Of a DNA stretch of 64,000 nucleotides, positions 19,946-28,407 are shown piece after piece. Numbering within the stretch: the first letter of the stretch is position 1; each line of letters starts with the position of its first letter. A program made the position numbers and the translations under genes. Origin of the DNA: Idiomarina ramblicola (GTDB lineage Bacteria > Pseudomonadota > Gammaproteobacteria > Enterobacterales > Alteromonadaceae). Under the pieces are notes generated by a model that had not been told where the DNA came from, did not search any database, and saw nothing but the letters and a program-made list of their open reading frames with translations. The stretch lies in the NCBI RefSeq assembly GCF_003987255.1, contig NZ_PIQC01000008.1, positions 111,483-175,482 on the forward strand, in the 5' to 3' direction.

Positions 19946-20296
19946 ATGATAGTTGAAACAGACGGATACATTGAGCTAATCCAGTACCTGACGGGTCAGT
20001 TACCGGTCTTCACTGAACAAGGTAGTGGCGAAACAACCGCCGACTACACCTTGCGTGATTTAATGGAAGAGCGCTTATCAGAAAGCATGATGGCAGTTTT
20101 TGAGCAAAACGAGCTTGACCAGGAAATACGTCTGGATATTGTCCGTGAAACCGACGCTATCGTTTACGATTTAGAAGAAGTGCTATCCAAAGTTCTGGAT
20201 ACGCACCCTACCCCACAACAGGAAGCTTTCATTAACGAGTTTGTCGGTCTGGTGAAGAACCTTTTCGATGAGCGTCTGCGAAGTTATCGCCAGTAG
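19946..20296 (+). CDS. DUF3802-like small acidic protein
   Basis: A 116-residue, acidic, mainly helical protein starting MIVETDGYIELIQYLTGQL, with no signal or membrane segment. It resembles the DUF3802 family of Alteromonadales and Vibrionales as I recall it; no role is known to me. It follows astD by 70 nt with a stem-loop between, and precedes the OsmC-like gene by 28 nt. GAGAGA about 5 nt before the ATG is a fair ribosome-binding site. Confidence 0.6.
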   Translation: MIVETDGYIELIQYLTGQLPVFTEQGSGETTADYTLRDLMEERLSESMMAVFEQNELDQEIRLDIVRETDAIVYDLEEVLSKVLDTHPTPQQEAFINEFVGLVKNLFDERLRSYRQ

Positions 20297-20324
20297 TTTT
20301 ACTGATTTCAGTAAGGATCTCTAA

Positions 20325-20756
20325 ATGTCAGCAAATAATATGAGTGCCAAGGTCTCGTGGGTTGACGGCATGACCTTTGTCGCCACCTCAGGTAGTGGCC
20401 ATCAAGTGGTGATGGACGGCGATAATCCGGGAAATGCGCCAAGTCCAATGGAAATGGTACTGATGTCGGCGGGTAGCTGCGCCTCGGTCGACGTGGTCAG
20501 TATATTAAAAAAGGCAAAGCAAAATCTTCAGCGTTGTTACTGCGAACTGTCCGGCACACGTGCTGAGTCTGTGCCTAAGGTGTTTACAGATATTCACCTG
20601 GAGTTTGTTGTGGTGGGTAATGATATTAATGAAAAGCATGTTGAGCGCGCGGTGAAACTGTCTGCCGACAAGTATTGCTCGGTTGCTAAAATGCTGGAAG
20701 CTTCTGTAAAGATGACACACAGTTACCGCATTGAATCTCCTCAACAAGACGACTAA
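20325..20756 (+). CDS. OsmC family protein (YhfA-like)
   Basis: A 143-residue OsmC-fold protein with the two reactive-type cysteines, Cys52 in SAGSCASVDVVSILKKAK and Cys118 in KYCSVAKML. The YhfA subgroup is suggested by NAPSPMEMVLMSAGSC and the short length. OsmC relatives reduce organic hydroperoxides; YhfA-type proteins have no settled substrate. AAGGATCT precedes the ATG by 5 nt. A second ATG at residue 6 is possible but less well placed. rlmJ starts 3 nt after its stop. Confidence 0.82.
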   Translation: MSANNMSAKVSWVDGMTFVATSGSGHQVVMDGDNPGNAPSPMEMVLMSAGSCASVDVVSILKKAKQNLQRCYCELSGTRAESVPKVFTDIHLEFVVVGNDINEKHVERAVKLSADKYCSVAKMLEASVKMTHSYRIESPQQDD

Positions 20757-20759
20757 CTC

Positions 20760-21611
20760 TTGAACTATCGACATATTTTTCATGCGGGCAATTTTGCCGA
20801 TGTGTTTAAACATTTGCTGCTGGCTCGCGCGCTTGAGTATTTCAAGCAAAAAGACAAACCTTATTTTGTGCTCGATACGCACGGTGGAATTGGCTATTAC
20901 GATCTTCAGGGCGATGAGGCCATCAGAACAGCAGAAGCTGAGCAGGGGATCGTGCGCTTTGCAGAGCAAGCAGCGAATGAGCCTTTAGCCCGTCACTACT
21001 TAAAAATTGTTGACTCACTTAATGCGAGTGAAGATAACTTGCGCTATTACCCCGGTTCTCCGGTTATCACTTCTGAGTTTCTCCGTGATAATGACCGACT
21101 GGTGGTTTGTGAACTGCATAAAGAAGACGCGGAAACACTGAAACAAACCCCTTTAGGTAAAAACAAACAAGTGCAGATACTGGCACCGGTGGACGGCTAT
21201 CAGGCTATGCGCGCGCAACTGCCACCACGGCAGAAGCGTGGCTTAGTGCTTATTGATCCGCCATTTGAAAACACCAGCGAGTTTGATGATGTGGTCAGTG
21301 CGCTCAAGCATGGTTTAAAACGTTGGCAAAGTGGCAGTTTCGCGGTCTGGTACCCAATTAAAGATGAGTTAAAAACGGCGGCTTTTCATCGTGACGTTGC
21401 CGCCGTAACGGGTATGCCGAAAACCTTGATTATAGAATTAAATATTCGTACTAATGATGAACGCAAAGGACTTCACGGTTGCGGGTTTCTTTGGGTTAAT
21501 CCGCCTTTTGGGGTGGTTCAGGACAGTGAGCAACTGTTGCCCTTTTTGTGCAAGATTCTAGCTCAGGATAAAGGCGCCAACTTCCACAGCCGATGGCTGG
21601 TTAGTGAGTAG
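20760..21611 (+). CDS. rlmJ: 23S rRNA (adenine(2030)-N6)-methyltransferase
   Basis: A 283-residue Rossmann methyltransferase. The start must be TTG at 20760: it gives NYRHIFHAGNFADVFKHLLLARAL, the conserved RlmJ N-terminus, and no ATG or GTG is near. The N6-adenine catalytic motif is DPPFE (Asp166), and LDTHGGIGYYDL is near residue 40. It modifies A2030 of 23S rRNA. It starts 3 nt after the OsmC-like gene, so coupled translation may make up for the weak start codon. It is convergent with prkB, with one stop directly beside the other. Confidence 0.95.
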   Translation: MNYRHIFHAGNFADVFKHLLLARALEYFKQKDKPYFVLDTHGGIGYYDLQGDEAIRTAEAEQGIVRFAEQAANEPLARHYLKIVDSLNASEDNLRYYPGSPVITSEFLRDNDRLVVCELHKEDAETLKQTPLGKNKQVQILAPVDGYQAMRAQLPPRQKRGLVLIDPPFENTSEFDDVVSALKHGLKRWQSGSFAVWYPIKDELKTAAFHRDVAAVTGMPKTLIIELNIRTNDERKGLHGCGFLWVNPPFGVVQDSEQLLPFLCKILAQDKGANFHSRWLVSE

Positions 21612-22511
21612 TTACTTACTTGAAATCCAGTCAACCTGACGACGAACCTGGTTTTTTCTTTCCATAATTTGTTCAATTAGCGGTTTCAGAATAAGCTCCA
21701 TGGCTAATGCCATTTTCCCGCCGGGTACCACCAAAGTGTTGGTTCGCGACATAAAGGAGCCATCTATCATTTGCAGGTAATACGGGAAGTCGACATTTTT
21801 AATGCCGCGAAAACGTATGACGACAAAGCTTTCATCCAGTGACGGAATATCTTTGGCACTGAAGGGGTTTGAGGTATCAACGGTCGGCACCCGCTGAAAG
21901 TTGATATGAGTTCGTGAAAACTGCGGCACAATATGGTGAATATAGTCTTCCATGCCACGCACGATACTGGTTGTGACCGCTTCACGGGAGTGTCCGCGCT
22001 CTGAGGTATCGCGAATCAGCTTTTGGATCCATTCCAAGTTAACAATGGGCACCATGCCTATCAGTAAGTCAACATACTGCGCGACATCGTAGCCGCTACC
22101 ACACACGCCGCCATGCAAGCCTTCATAAAACAAAGCATCGGTATTTTCGGAGAGCTCTTCCCAAGGGGTAAAGGTACCGGGCATTTGATTATAAGGCACG
22201 GCGTCGTCAAAACTGTGTAAGTATCGGCGAACCTTACCGTTACCTGTTTGCGAATAAGACCGGAATAACGATTCGAGACGATCAAAGTCGTTAGCTTCGG
22301 CACCAAAGTAGCTGATATGGCGACCTTGCTCTTGTGCTTTTCGAATAGCCAGATCCATTTCAGGACGAGAGTAGCGATGAAAACTGTCACCTTCCACAAA
22401 AGCCGCGCTGACATCTAGCGAACGAAAGATGTGGCGTACGGCCTGACCTGTGGTAGTGGTTCCTGCTCCTGATGAGCCGGTAACGGCAATTATCGGGTGC
22501 TTTGATGACAT
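21612..22511 (-). CDS. prkB: Phosphoribulokinase-like P-loop kinase
   Basis: A 299-residue member of the PRK/uridine kinase family, the size of E. coli PrkB. The P-loop is GSSGAGTTT at residues 12-20, followed by VEGDSFHRYSRPEMD and FYEGLHGG (Walker B-like). Since no Rubisco or other Calvin-cycle gene is nearby, the substrate is probably not ribulose-5-phosphate in a carbon-fixation sense; the E. coli homologue, near crp, has no clear role. It is convergent with rlmJ and lies 74 nt downstream of slyX. Confidence 0.88.
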   Translation of the reverse strand: MSSKHPIIAVTGSSGAGTTTTGQAVRHIFRSLDVSAAFVEGDSFHRYSRPEMDLAIRKAQEQGRHISYFGAEANDFDRLESLFRSYSQTGNGKVRRYLHSFDDAVPYNQMPGTFTPWEELSENTDALFYEGLHGGVCGSGYDVAQYVDLLIGMVPIVNLEWIQKLIRDTSERGHSREAVTTSIVRGMEDYIHHIVPQFSRTHINFQRVPTVDTSNPFSAKDIPSLDESFVVIRFRGIKNVDFPYYLQMIDGSFMSRTNTLVVPGGKMALAMELILKPLIEQIMERKNQVRRQVDWISSK

Positions 22512-22585
22512 AACATTCTCGCAAACTTATTAAGAACAGTTGTTATACTGACCTGCTGTAGCAAGGTCAAGGTAAACTCGACTCT

Positions 22586-22810
22586 TTAATAGTGAGGTGG
22601 TGGTGGCTCAGTACCCGGATCGGATTCAGGGGATTGATTATCCTGCATTTGTTTCATGCGTTTTCCTAACCAGCGAATTTGTTTTTGCATATCACTCATT
22701 TGCTGAGTCTGCTCTGTAACTAAGCTATTCAAGGAGCTGATGGTGTCTTCCTGAAAGGTTAACTGCATCTCTAAATTAGCCAGTTGTTCTTCAATTTTCT
22801 TTGATGTCAT
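22586..22810 (-). CDS. slyX: SlyX family coiled-coil protein
   Basis: A 74-residue protein: a helical coiled coil over residues 4-56 rich in Gln, Glu and Leu, then an acidic proline tail ending PPPPHY, the usual SlyX terminus. The function is unknown. Its ATG overlaps the 3' end of the WD40-like lipoprotein gene by 4 bp, and fkpA is divergent beyond that, echoing the slyX/fkpA arrangement of enterobacteria. Confidence 0.9.
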   Translation of the reverse strand: MTSKKIEEQLANLEMQLTFQEDTISSLNSLVTEQTQQMSDMQKQIRWLGKRMKQMQDNQSPESDPGTEPPPPHY

Positions 22811-23802
22811 TCTTTACTACCTGTTACGTCAATATTCCACCACTCGGCAAAGCCGGCAGAGCTCTCACTTGTCACCAGTTGCCGGTCTTCGTCAAAGACA
22901 ACCGACAACACCGAAGCGTTGCTTGGGCGTCCGCCGTCGCGTAAATCGACTCGCCAATGCGTAAGCTGCTCTCCGGTCGATGTGTTCCAAATTGCAATCT
23001 GACGTGACGGCGATCCGGTAATGAGATAGTTGCCGGATGTGCTAAAGCGCGCGGCGCTAAAAATTTTATGGCGCTCCATGAATTTCAGTTCGGCCACGAC
23101 TTCTCCATCTGGCAGAGAATGGATAATAGCGTTATCGGTTGCGTCTGCGACAAAGGCGAGTTGTCCGTCCGGGTGCAGAGCAACTTGAGTCATCCGGCCT
23201 TCCAGTGGCCAGCGGTGAACTATTTGTCCGCTACGAGTATCCCACAGAATCGCGGAATGGTCGTTTGAACCACTGAGTACATAAAAACCATTAGGAGAGA
23301 TATCCAGTGCATTGATACTTTCTGTATGACCGTAAAATTCAATGCGTCTGCCCGATGCCGGATTGAAAGCAACTTGTGTACCGTCGCGTTTACCCAGCAC
23401 GACAGTACCGCCTTTCTTGCTGACTACCAGTTTTTGTATGCCGCCGGAATCGATTTTCCAGAAGCCTAAATTTTCTCCGCTATTAATGTCCCACATTGAA
23501 AATTCTTTGCGAGATGCGGCAACAGCGACTGCGCCATCAGCACTGATATCAACGTCGATAATTTGCGAGACTTCGCTTTCGTTATGCTGCCATTGGTACT
23601 TGGCATTGGTGGCATGGCGAGGCCACAGTAGCAGGCCGGTTTCATCGGTAGAGACCAGGCTAAAGCTGCCATCGTCTGCAATATCGGCTGCGAATGTGCC
23701 GTTTTCAGCGTGTATCGTCTTGTTCACCTTCTCAGGTGAAGGTTGGCAACCCGCAACGACAACCAGCAGCGTAAACGCACCGCATAGCTTGAGAAAAGGC
23801 AT
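22807..23802 (-). CDS. WD40-repeat beta-propeller lipoprotein
   Basis: The protein has 331 residues from the ATG at 23802; a TTG two codons upstream is also open. A lipobox VVVAGC places the lipidated Cys19. The rest is a beta-propeller with WD40-type repeats, clearest at INALDISPNGFYVLSGSNDHSAILWDTRSG and FSAARFSTSGNYLITGSPSRQIAIWNTSTG. Such propellers are usually protein-binding platforms; no partner is evident. It overlaps slyX by 4 bp and is divergent from fkpA across 94 nt. Confidence 0.8.
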   Translation of the reverse strand: MPFLKLCGAFTLLVVVAGCQPSPEKVNKTIHAENGTFAADIADDGSFSLVSTDETGLLLWPRHATNAKYQWQHNESEVSQIIDVDISADGAVAVAASRKEFSMWDINSGENLGFWKIDSGGIQKLVVSKKGGTVVLGKRDGTQVAFNPASGRRIEFYGHTESINALDISPNGFYVLSGSNDHSAILWDTRSGQIVHRWPLEGRMTQVALHPDGQLAFVADATDNAIIHSLPDGEVVAELKFMERHKIFSAARFSTSGNYLITGSPSRQIAIWNTSTGEQLTHWRVDLRDGGRPSNASVLSVVFDEDRQLVTSESSAGFAEWWNIDVTGSKE

Positions 23803-23896
23803 AGGCAAGTTCCTTGTGGTTGTGTAGTATGGGTCTGTTACATATCACTATTATGGCATAGTCCGAAAGGATGCAAGACGATAATTGGAGAAAACG

Positions 23897-24643
23897 ATGA
23901 AACAACTGATGAAGCCGTTAGCTATTTCAGCCATCGCGTTGGCGCTGACCGCTTGTTCACAAGAAAAATTTCCGGCGAATGAAACTGAATTAGCGACCGA
24001 GAAAGATAAGCAGGCTTACGCTTTGGGTTCTTCTGTTGGTGGCTTTATTGCGCGTAACCTGGAGCGTCAGGAAGAAGCTGACTACATGCTCGAGCGCGAC
24101 GTTGTTATTGCCGGTTTTGTTGATGCTATCAAAGGCGACCCACAACTGAGTGACGAAGAAGCAGAAGAAATTTTAAATGCGATGCGTCAAGAAGTGATGG
24201 AGCAGCGCCAGAACGTTCTGGGAAAAAAATCAGCTGAGGAAGGTAAAGCTTATTTAGCCGAAAACGCCAAGAAAGAAGGTGTACAAACCACCGACTCGGG
24301 TCTTCAGTATGAAGTGCTGGAAGAGGGTGACGGCATAAGCCCATCTGAAACCGATATGGTTGAAGTTCATTATGAAGGGACGCTGATTAATGGTGAAGTA
24401 TTTGATAGCTCTTATGAGCGCGATGAGCCAACCTCATTTCCATTAAACCGTGTTATTCCTGGCTGGACCGAAGGTCTGCAACTGATGAAAGAAGGCGGTA
24501 AATACCGTTTTGTTATTCCGGCGGAATTGGCATACGGTGAACGTGAAGTGGGTGGTGGTCAGATACCGCCAAATTCAACGCTGATTTTTACCGTTGAGTT
24601 GCTTGACGTGCAAAAAGACGAATTGGATACAGAGCAAGAGTAG
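23897..24643 (+). CDS. fkpA: FKBP-type peptidyl-prolyl isomerase (FkpA/Mip-like), predicted lipoprotein
   Basis: The protein has 248 residues from the ATG at 23897, with GGAG 7 nt upstream. Unlike E. coli FkpA it has a lipobox, LALTAC (Cys20), so it should be membrane-anchored like Legionella Mip. Residues 30-135 are the helical dimerisation domain. Residues 150-245 are the FKBP domain with VEVHYEGTLINGEVFDSS, PLNRVIPGWTEGLQLM and the IPAELAYGEREVG loop. It acts as a chaperone and prolyl isomerase in the periplasm. A strong bidirectional terminator follows. Confidence 0.94.
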   Translation: MKQLMKPLAISAIALALTACSQEKFPANETELATEKDKQAYALGSSVGGFIARNLERQEEADYMLERDVVIAGFVDAIKGDPQLSDEEAEEILNAMRQEVMEQRQNVLGKKSAEEGKAYLAENAKKEGVQTTDSGLQYEVLEEGDGISPSETDMVEVHYEGTLINGEVFDSSYERDEPTSFPLNRVIPGWTEGLQLMKEGGKYRFVIPAELAYGEREVGGGQIPPNSTLIFTVELLDVQKDELDTEQE

Positions 24644-24660
24644 TACAAATTTTATGTATA

Positions 24661-24690
24661 AAAAAAGCGCCGGCTTGCCGGCGCTTTTTT
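24661..24690. terminator. Bidirectional Rho-independent terminator between fkpA and rsd
   Basis: AAAAAAGCGCCGG and CCGGCGCTTTTTT form a perfect stem with the loop CTTG. T-runs on both strands serve the convergent fkpA and rsd genes. Confidence 0.92.
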
Positions 24691-24708
24691 TGTTGAATGC
24701 CAGCCAGG

Positions 24709-25185
24709 TTAAGCGGATATCAAATTATGCTCATCTAAATGGTTGAGTAGCTTATCTTCAAATTCCATTCTTAATTCGAGCGCTTCCCCTAGTGCCGATA
24801 AATCTCTATCGAAGGTGTCACAGTGGTCTGTGGAACTGATATCCCCGTATTTATCATTAAAATCTAACGCAATATCGGTGGTATCAGAAATTAAAGGGAA
24901 TAACTCATCGGCTAAGTCATCAACAGAGTTGCCCTGCGAGCTGGCTTCACGCACAATTTGATCATAAATTTCAAAGTGACCGCTAGAGACATAATCAACC
25001 AGTTGACCGCAGAAATTACGGATATCGACAACATCAGGTAAGCCTTGACGAATGCTTTCATAAGGAGGGAGCGCGGCAAGTTTAAAGTAATTGACTAATA
25101 AGTCCTGGCGTTCAGACAGCCAGAGATCGATAGTTTTATGAGCGCCACCCCAGCGCTTTTTTGCCTGCTCATTACGGCTTAACAT
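24709..25185 (-). CDS. rsd: Regulator of sigma D (Rsd)
   Basis: A 158-residue helical protein of Rsd length. Family cues are RWGGAHKTIDLWLSERQDLLVNYFKLA at the N-terminus and LRNFCGQLVDYVSSGHFEIYDQI-type residues near 60-80 (here VDIRNFCGQLVDYVSSGH). Rsd binds the major sigma factor in stationary phase and frees core polymerase for alternative sigmas. It is divergent from nudC, the same order as in E. coli (rsd / nudC-hemE). A perfect 7-bp inverted repeat lies in the gap between them. Confidence 0.9.
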   Translation of the reverse strand: MLSRNEQAKKRWGGAHKTIDLWLSERQDLLVNYFKLAALPPYESIRQGLPDVVDIRNFCGQLVDYVSSGHFEIYDQIVREASSQGNSVDDLADELFPLISDTTDIALDFNDKYGDISSTDHCDTFDRDLSALGEALELRMEFEDKLLNHLDEHNLISA

Positions 25186-25227
25186 GATACTCTCCGTTTA
25201 TAGTTTCAGTACCTAATGTAAATTCAG

Positions 25228-25249
25228 AATCAGTAGAACTCAACTGATT
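25228..25249. promoter_or_regulatory. Inverted repeat between rsd and nudC
   Basis: AATCAGT and ACTGATT flank an 8-nt spacer in the 102-bp divergent gap. It could be an operator for either gene. Confidence 0.35.
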
Positions 25250-25287
25250 TTACAGAAAACTCAGCGGATTCGATACGCGGAATTATT

Positions 25288-26085
25288 ATGGCGACTTTGT
25301 ACTCAAAACCTGCAACTGATGAACCGGCATGGTGGTTCATTGTCAGCTCCGATCACCTTTTTCTCGATGATACCGGAGAAGTGCCTTTTGGGTGTTTGCA
25401 AGATTTAGGTTTTCCGGACTTAAATGAGTATCGGGTCGTCGAGATAGGTGAGTTGCGAGAGCGTAGTTGTTACTTAGTCATGGCCGATTACATGGATGAG
25501 CAGTTTACAGGGGGCGAGTTTGCGCCGTTAAGACAGCTGCTGGTGGTTGAGGACATGGAAAAGTTTGCAATGGCTGGCAGAGCCCGGCAATTCAGTGACT
25601 TTTTGAATACTCACCGTTTTTGCGGTCGTTGTGGTGCACGCATGCAGACCATTGAGTGGGAACTGGCAATGCATTGTAATCAATGTCAGCACCGATGTTA
25701 CCCCAGAGTGTCGCCGTGCATTATTGTCGCTATTCGTAAAGGCGATAAAATTTTGCTGGCTCAGGGAAAGCGACATAAAGCCGGGCTGCATTCCATTCTT
25801 GCGGGTTTTGTTGAGGCGGGCGAGAGTTTGGAGCAGGCACTTGAGCGGGAAGTGTATGAAGAAGCAGGAATTCGCGTTAAAAACATTCAGTACCATTTAA
25901 GTCAGCCCTGGTCTTTTCCTCATTCGTTAATGATGGGATACACCGCAGACTGGGCCGAGGGCGAACTGCATATTGATCCGCACGAATTGGTGACAGGCGA
26001 CTGGTTTGCTTTTGACGACCTGCCGGATATTCCGCCTGAAGGAACCATAGCAAGAACTTTGATTGACCTATCCCAAAAGAGGTAA
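25288..26085 (+). CDS. nudC: NADH pyrophosphatase / NAD-RNA decapping Nudix hydrolase
   Basis: A 265-residue NudC. The zinc ribbon uses Cys112, Cys115, Cys130 and Cys133. The Nudix box runs from Gly173 to Ile195 with REVYEEAG, followed by SQPWSFPHSLM, the signature that separates NADH-specific Nudix enzymes from others. It cleaves NADH and removes NAD caps from RNA. The sequence before the ATG is poor in Shine-Dalgarno character. hemE follows 78 nt later as in E. coli. Confidence 0.95.
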   Translation: MATLYSKPATDEPAWWFIVSSDHLFLDDTGEVPFGCLQDLGFPDLNEYRVVEIGELRERSCYLVMADYMDEQFTGGEFAPLRQLLVVEDMEKFAMAGRARQFSDFLNTHRFCGRCGARMQTIEWELAMHCNQCQHRCYPRVSPCIIVAIRKGDKILLAQGKRHKAGLHSILAGFVEAGESLEQALEREVYEEAGIRVKNIQYHLSQPWSFPHSLMMGYTADWAEGELHIDPHELVTGDWFAFDDLPDIPPEGTIARTLIDLSQKR

Positions 26086-26163
26086 GCATAAGTTTTCATG
26101 GAGCCAATGCCTGCAGACTGATAAAATGCCGGGCATTGATGTTGATAAATAATTGGATTCACT

Positions 26164-27240
26164 ATGACCGCTCCGGCGCTTAAAAATGATCGTTACCTTC
26201 GTGCATTGGCAAAACAGCCCGTTGATCGCACCCCTGTCTGGATGATGCGTCAGGCTGGCCGCTATTTACCTGAGTATAAGGAAGTGCGCGCTGAGGCCGG
26301 CGATTTCATGTCCTTGTGCCGGAACACTGAGCTTGCCTGCGAAGTGACCATGCAACCATTGCGTCGGTTCGACCTGGATGCCGCCATACTCTTTAGTGAT
26401 ATTTTGACCATTCCCGATGCTATGGGTCTGGGTTTATATTTTGAAGCTGGCGAAGGCCCGAAGTTTAAAGACCCGGTACGCAGCATGGCCGCTATTAAAA
26501 ACCTGGCCGTGCCCGATATGGAAGACGAGCTGGGTTATGTAATGGATGCTGTGCGTGCTATTCGTCGTGAACTGAATGGCAGTGTACCGCTTATAGGTTT
26601 TTCCGGCAGTCCATGGACACTGGCAACCTATATGGTTGAAGGCGGCAGCACCAAAAACTTCTCTAAAGTGAAGCAATTGATGTTTGCTGATCCTGAAGCC
26701 ATGCATACTTTGCTGAATGTTCTGGCTGAGTCCGTTACTCAGTATCTAAATGCACAGATTGCCGCAGGTGCGCAGTCGGTCATGATATTCGATACCTGGG
26801 GCGGTGTTTTATCACCCAGAGACTACAAAGCCTTTTCTCTGGCTTATATGGAAAAAATTGTGTCGGGTCTTACACGAGAAGCAGATGGACGCAAAGTGCC
26901 CGTTACTCTGTTTACTAAGAATGGCGGACAGTGGCTAGAAGCAATGGCAGCCAGTGGCGCAGATGCGCTGGGTGTCGACTGGACAACGGACTTAGCCGAT
27001 GCCAGAGGGCGTGTTGGCGGGCAAGTTGCCCTGCAAGGCAATATGGATCCTAGCGTACTGTACGCAAAGCCTGAACGAATAGAGGAAGAAGTAAAAGCCA
27101 TTCTGCAAAGCTATGGTTCAGGCACTGGGCATGTGTTCAATTTGGGCCATGGTATCCACCCTGAAGTTGATCCCGATCATGCTGCAGCTTTTATTAACGC
27201 GATTCATAAATACAGTCCCGCATTTCACTCAAACGATTGA
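26164..27240 (+). CDS. hemE: Uroporphyrinogen decarboxylase
   Basis: A 358-residue HemE with the family signatures [15 protein letters not shown] (N-terminal arginines that bind carboxylates), [22 protein letters not shown] (catalytic Asp) and [25 protein letters not shown] and [15 protein letters not shown] close the barrel. It decarboxylates uroporphyrinogen III to coproporphyrinogen III in heme synthesis. A hairpin with a short T-run follows. Confidence 0.97.
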   Translation: MTAPALKNDRYLRALAKQPVDRTPVWMMRQAGRYLPEYKEVRAEAGDFMSLCRNTELACEVTMQPLRRFDLDAAILFSDILTIPDAMGLGLYFEAGEGPKFKDPVRSMAAIKNLAVPDMEDELGYVMDAVRAIRRELNGSVPLIGFSGSPWTLATYMVEGGSTKNFSKVKQLMFADPEAMHTLLNVLAESVTQYLNAQIAAGAQSVMIFDTWGGVLSPRDYKAFSLAYMEKIVSGLTREADGRKVPVTLFTKNGGQWLEAMAASGADALGVDWTTDLADARGRVGGQVALQGNMDPSVLYAKPERIEEEVKAILQSYGSGTGHVFNLGHGIHPEVDPDHAAAFINAIHKYSPAFHSND

Positions 27241-27275
27241 ATTTGCGATTAAACCGCCATAATCCTCGTTAAGTG

Positions 27276-27298
27276 CACCGCCTTTTGGCGGTGTTTTG
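27276..27298 (+). terminator. Terminator after hemE
   Basis: CACCGCC and GGCGGTG form a 7-bp stem with a TTTT loop and a short TTTTG tail. It sits between hemE and the RND adaptor gene. Confidence 0.6.
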
Positions 27299-27348
27299 CG
27301 TACAATGGTCTATGTTAAAACCGTTGTATTAAGAACTTAGAGGTAAAC

Positions 27349-28404
27349 ATGGCGAAACGTTCCTGGATCAACCCGATAACCATTGTTGTCGTAATACTTA
27401 TGGCAGCAGCTGTCTATTTATTTGGGTTCCCACCCAAAGAAGAGATCGAAGAGGGTAAAGAGCAGACCGTTCCGGTAAAAGTTCAGACAGCCGAAATTAG
27501 TGAGTTTCGTGACACGATCGAAGCGCTTGGTACCGCCATGGCCAATGAAACGGTTCGTATCACCGCACAAACTCAGGATGTTGTTGAAAAAATCTACTTC
27601 GAAAGTGGTGATTTAGTTGAGCAGGGACAGTTGTTGGCTGAGTTGAATGCTCGTAAAGAAGTCGCCCGGGTACAACAGCTGAAATTTAGTCTGGACGAGG
27701 CCAAGCGCCAACTGGAACGTATTACTGAATTACGCCGTGGTAATGCGGCCTCGCAACAGCAATTTGACGAGCAGCAAGTCCGGGTCAACGGACTTCAGGC
27801 TGATTTAGAAGTTGCGGAAGCCACTTTAAGAGAAATGAAGATTCACGCACCATTTTCTGGTCGCGTCGGCATTCGTGAGATTAGTGCGGGTTCATTAGTG
27901 AGCCCTGGTGACGTTTTCACCACACTGGATGATATCAAACCGATTAAAATCGATTTCAGCGTGCCGGAACGATATTTCGCTAGTATCGCCGTTGACCAGG
28001 AAGTGATTACCCGTAGCCGTGCTTACCCGGGTGAGCAGTTTGTTGGTCGCATTGCCAGCATTGATTCGCGTGTTGACCCTGTGACTCGCTCGGTTAAAGT
28101 ACGCGCCAAAATTGATAACGACGATGAGCGCCTGCGTCCGGGAATGTTGCTACAAGTGACTTTGCTGAGAAGCATTGATGAAGCCTTATTACTGCCTGAA
28201 AAAGCGCTTATTCCTATTCAAAACAGACAATATGTTTACGTATTAACGCCCGATAACCGTGCTCGTCAAAAAGAGGTCACTATTGGCCGCCGTAAGCCCG
28301 GGATTGTGGAAATTACAGACGGTCTGAAGCCGGGAGAGAAAGTCATTATAGAAGGCATTGTTCGCCTTCGTGACGGTATACCTGTTTCTGTGCAGGAGGG
28401 TTAA
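27349..28404 (+). CDS. RND efflux periplasmic adaptor (membrane fusion protein)
   Basis: A 351-residue adaptor with one N-terminal membrane anchor (residues 10-28) and no lipobox. The lipoyl half-motifs and a short helical hairpin (LDEAKRQLERITELRRGNAASQQQFDEQ) follow, then the beta-barrel (VPERYFASIAVDQEV) and membrane-proximal domain. It links the inner-membrane pump encoded 3 nt downstream to an outer-membrane channel. No channel gene is nearby, so a shared TolC is likely. The hairpin is short, as in MexA/AcrA-type adaptors. The substrate is unknown. Confidence 0.92.
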   Translation: MAKRSWINPITIVVVILMAAAVYLFGFPPKEEIEEGKEQTVPVKVQTAEISEFRDTIEALGTAMANETVRITAQTQDVVEKIYFESGDLVEQGQLLAELNARKEVARVQQLKFSLDEAKRQLERITELRRGNAASQQQFDEQQVRVNGLQADLEVAEATLREMKIHAPFSGRVGIREISAGSLVSPGDVFTTLDDIKPIKIDFSVPERYFASIAVDQEVITRSRAYPGEQFVGRIASIDSRVDPVTRSVKVRAKIDNDDERLRPGMLLQVTLLRSIDEALLLPEKALIPIQNRQYVYVLTPDNRARQKEVTIGRRKPGIVEITDGLKPGEKVIIEGIVRLRDGIPVSVQEG

Positions 28405-28407
28405 TTT

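Noticed and set aside
20505..20969. A 154-codon minus-strand frame over the OsmC-like and rlmJ genes
   Set aside because: Both plus-strand genes are clear family members, and the opposite frame shows no domain or ribosome-binding site.
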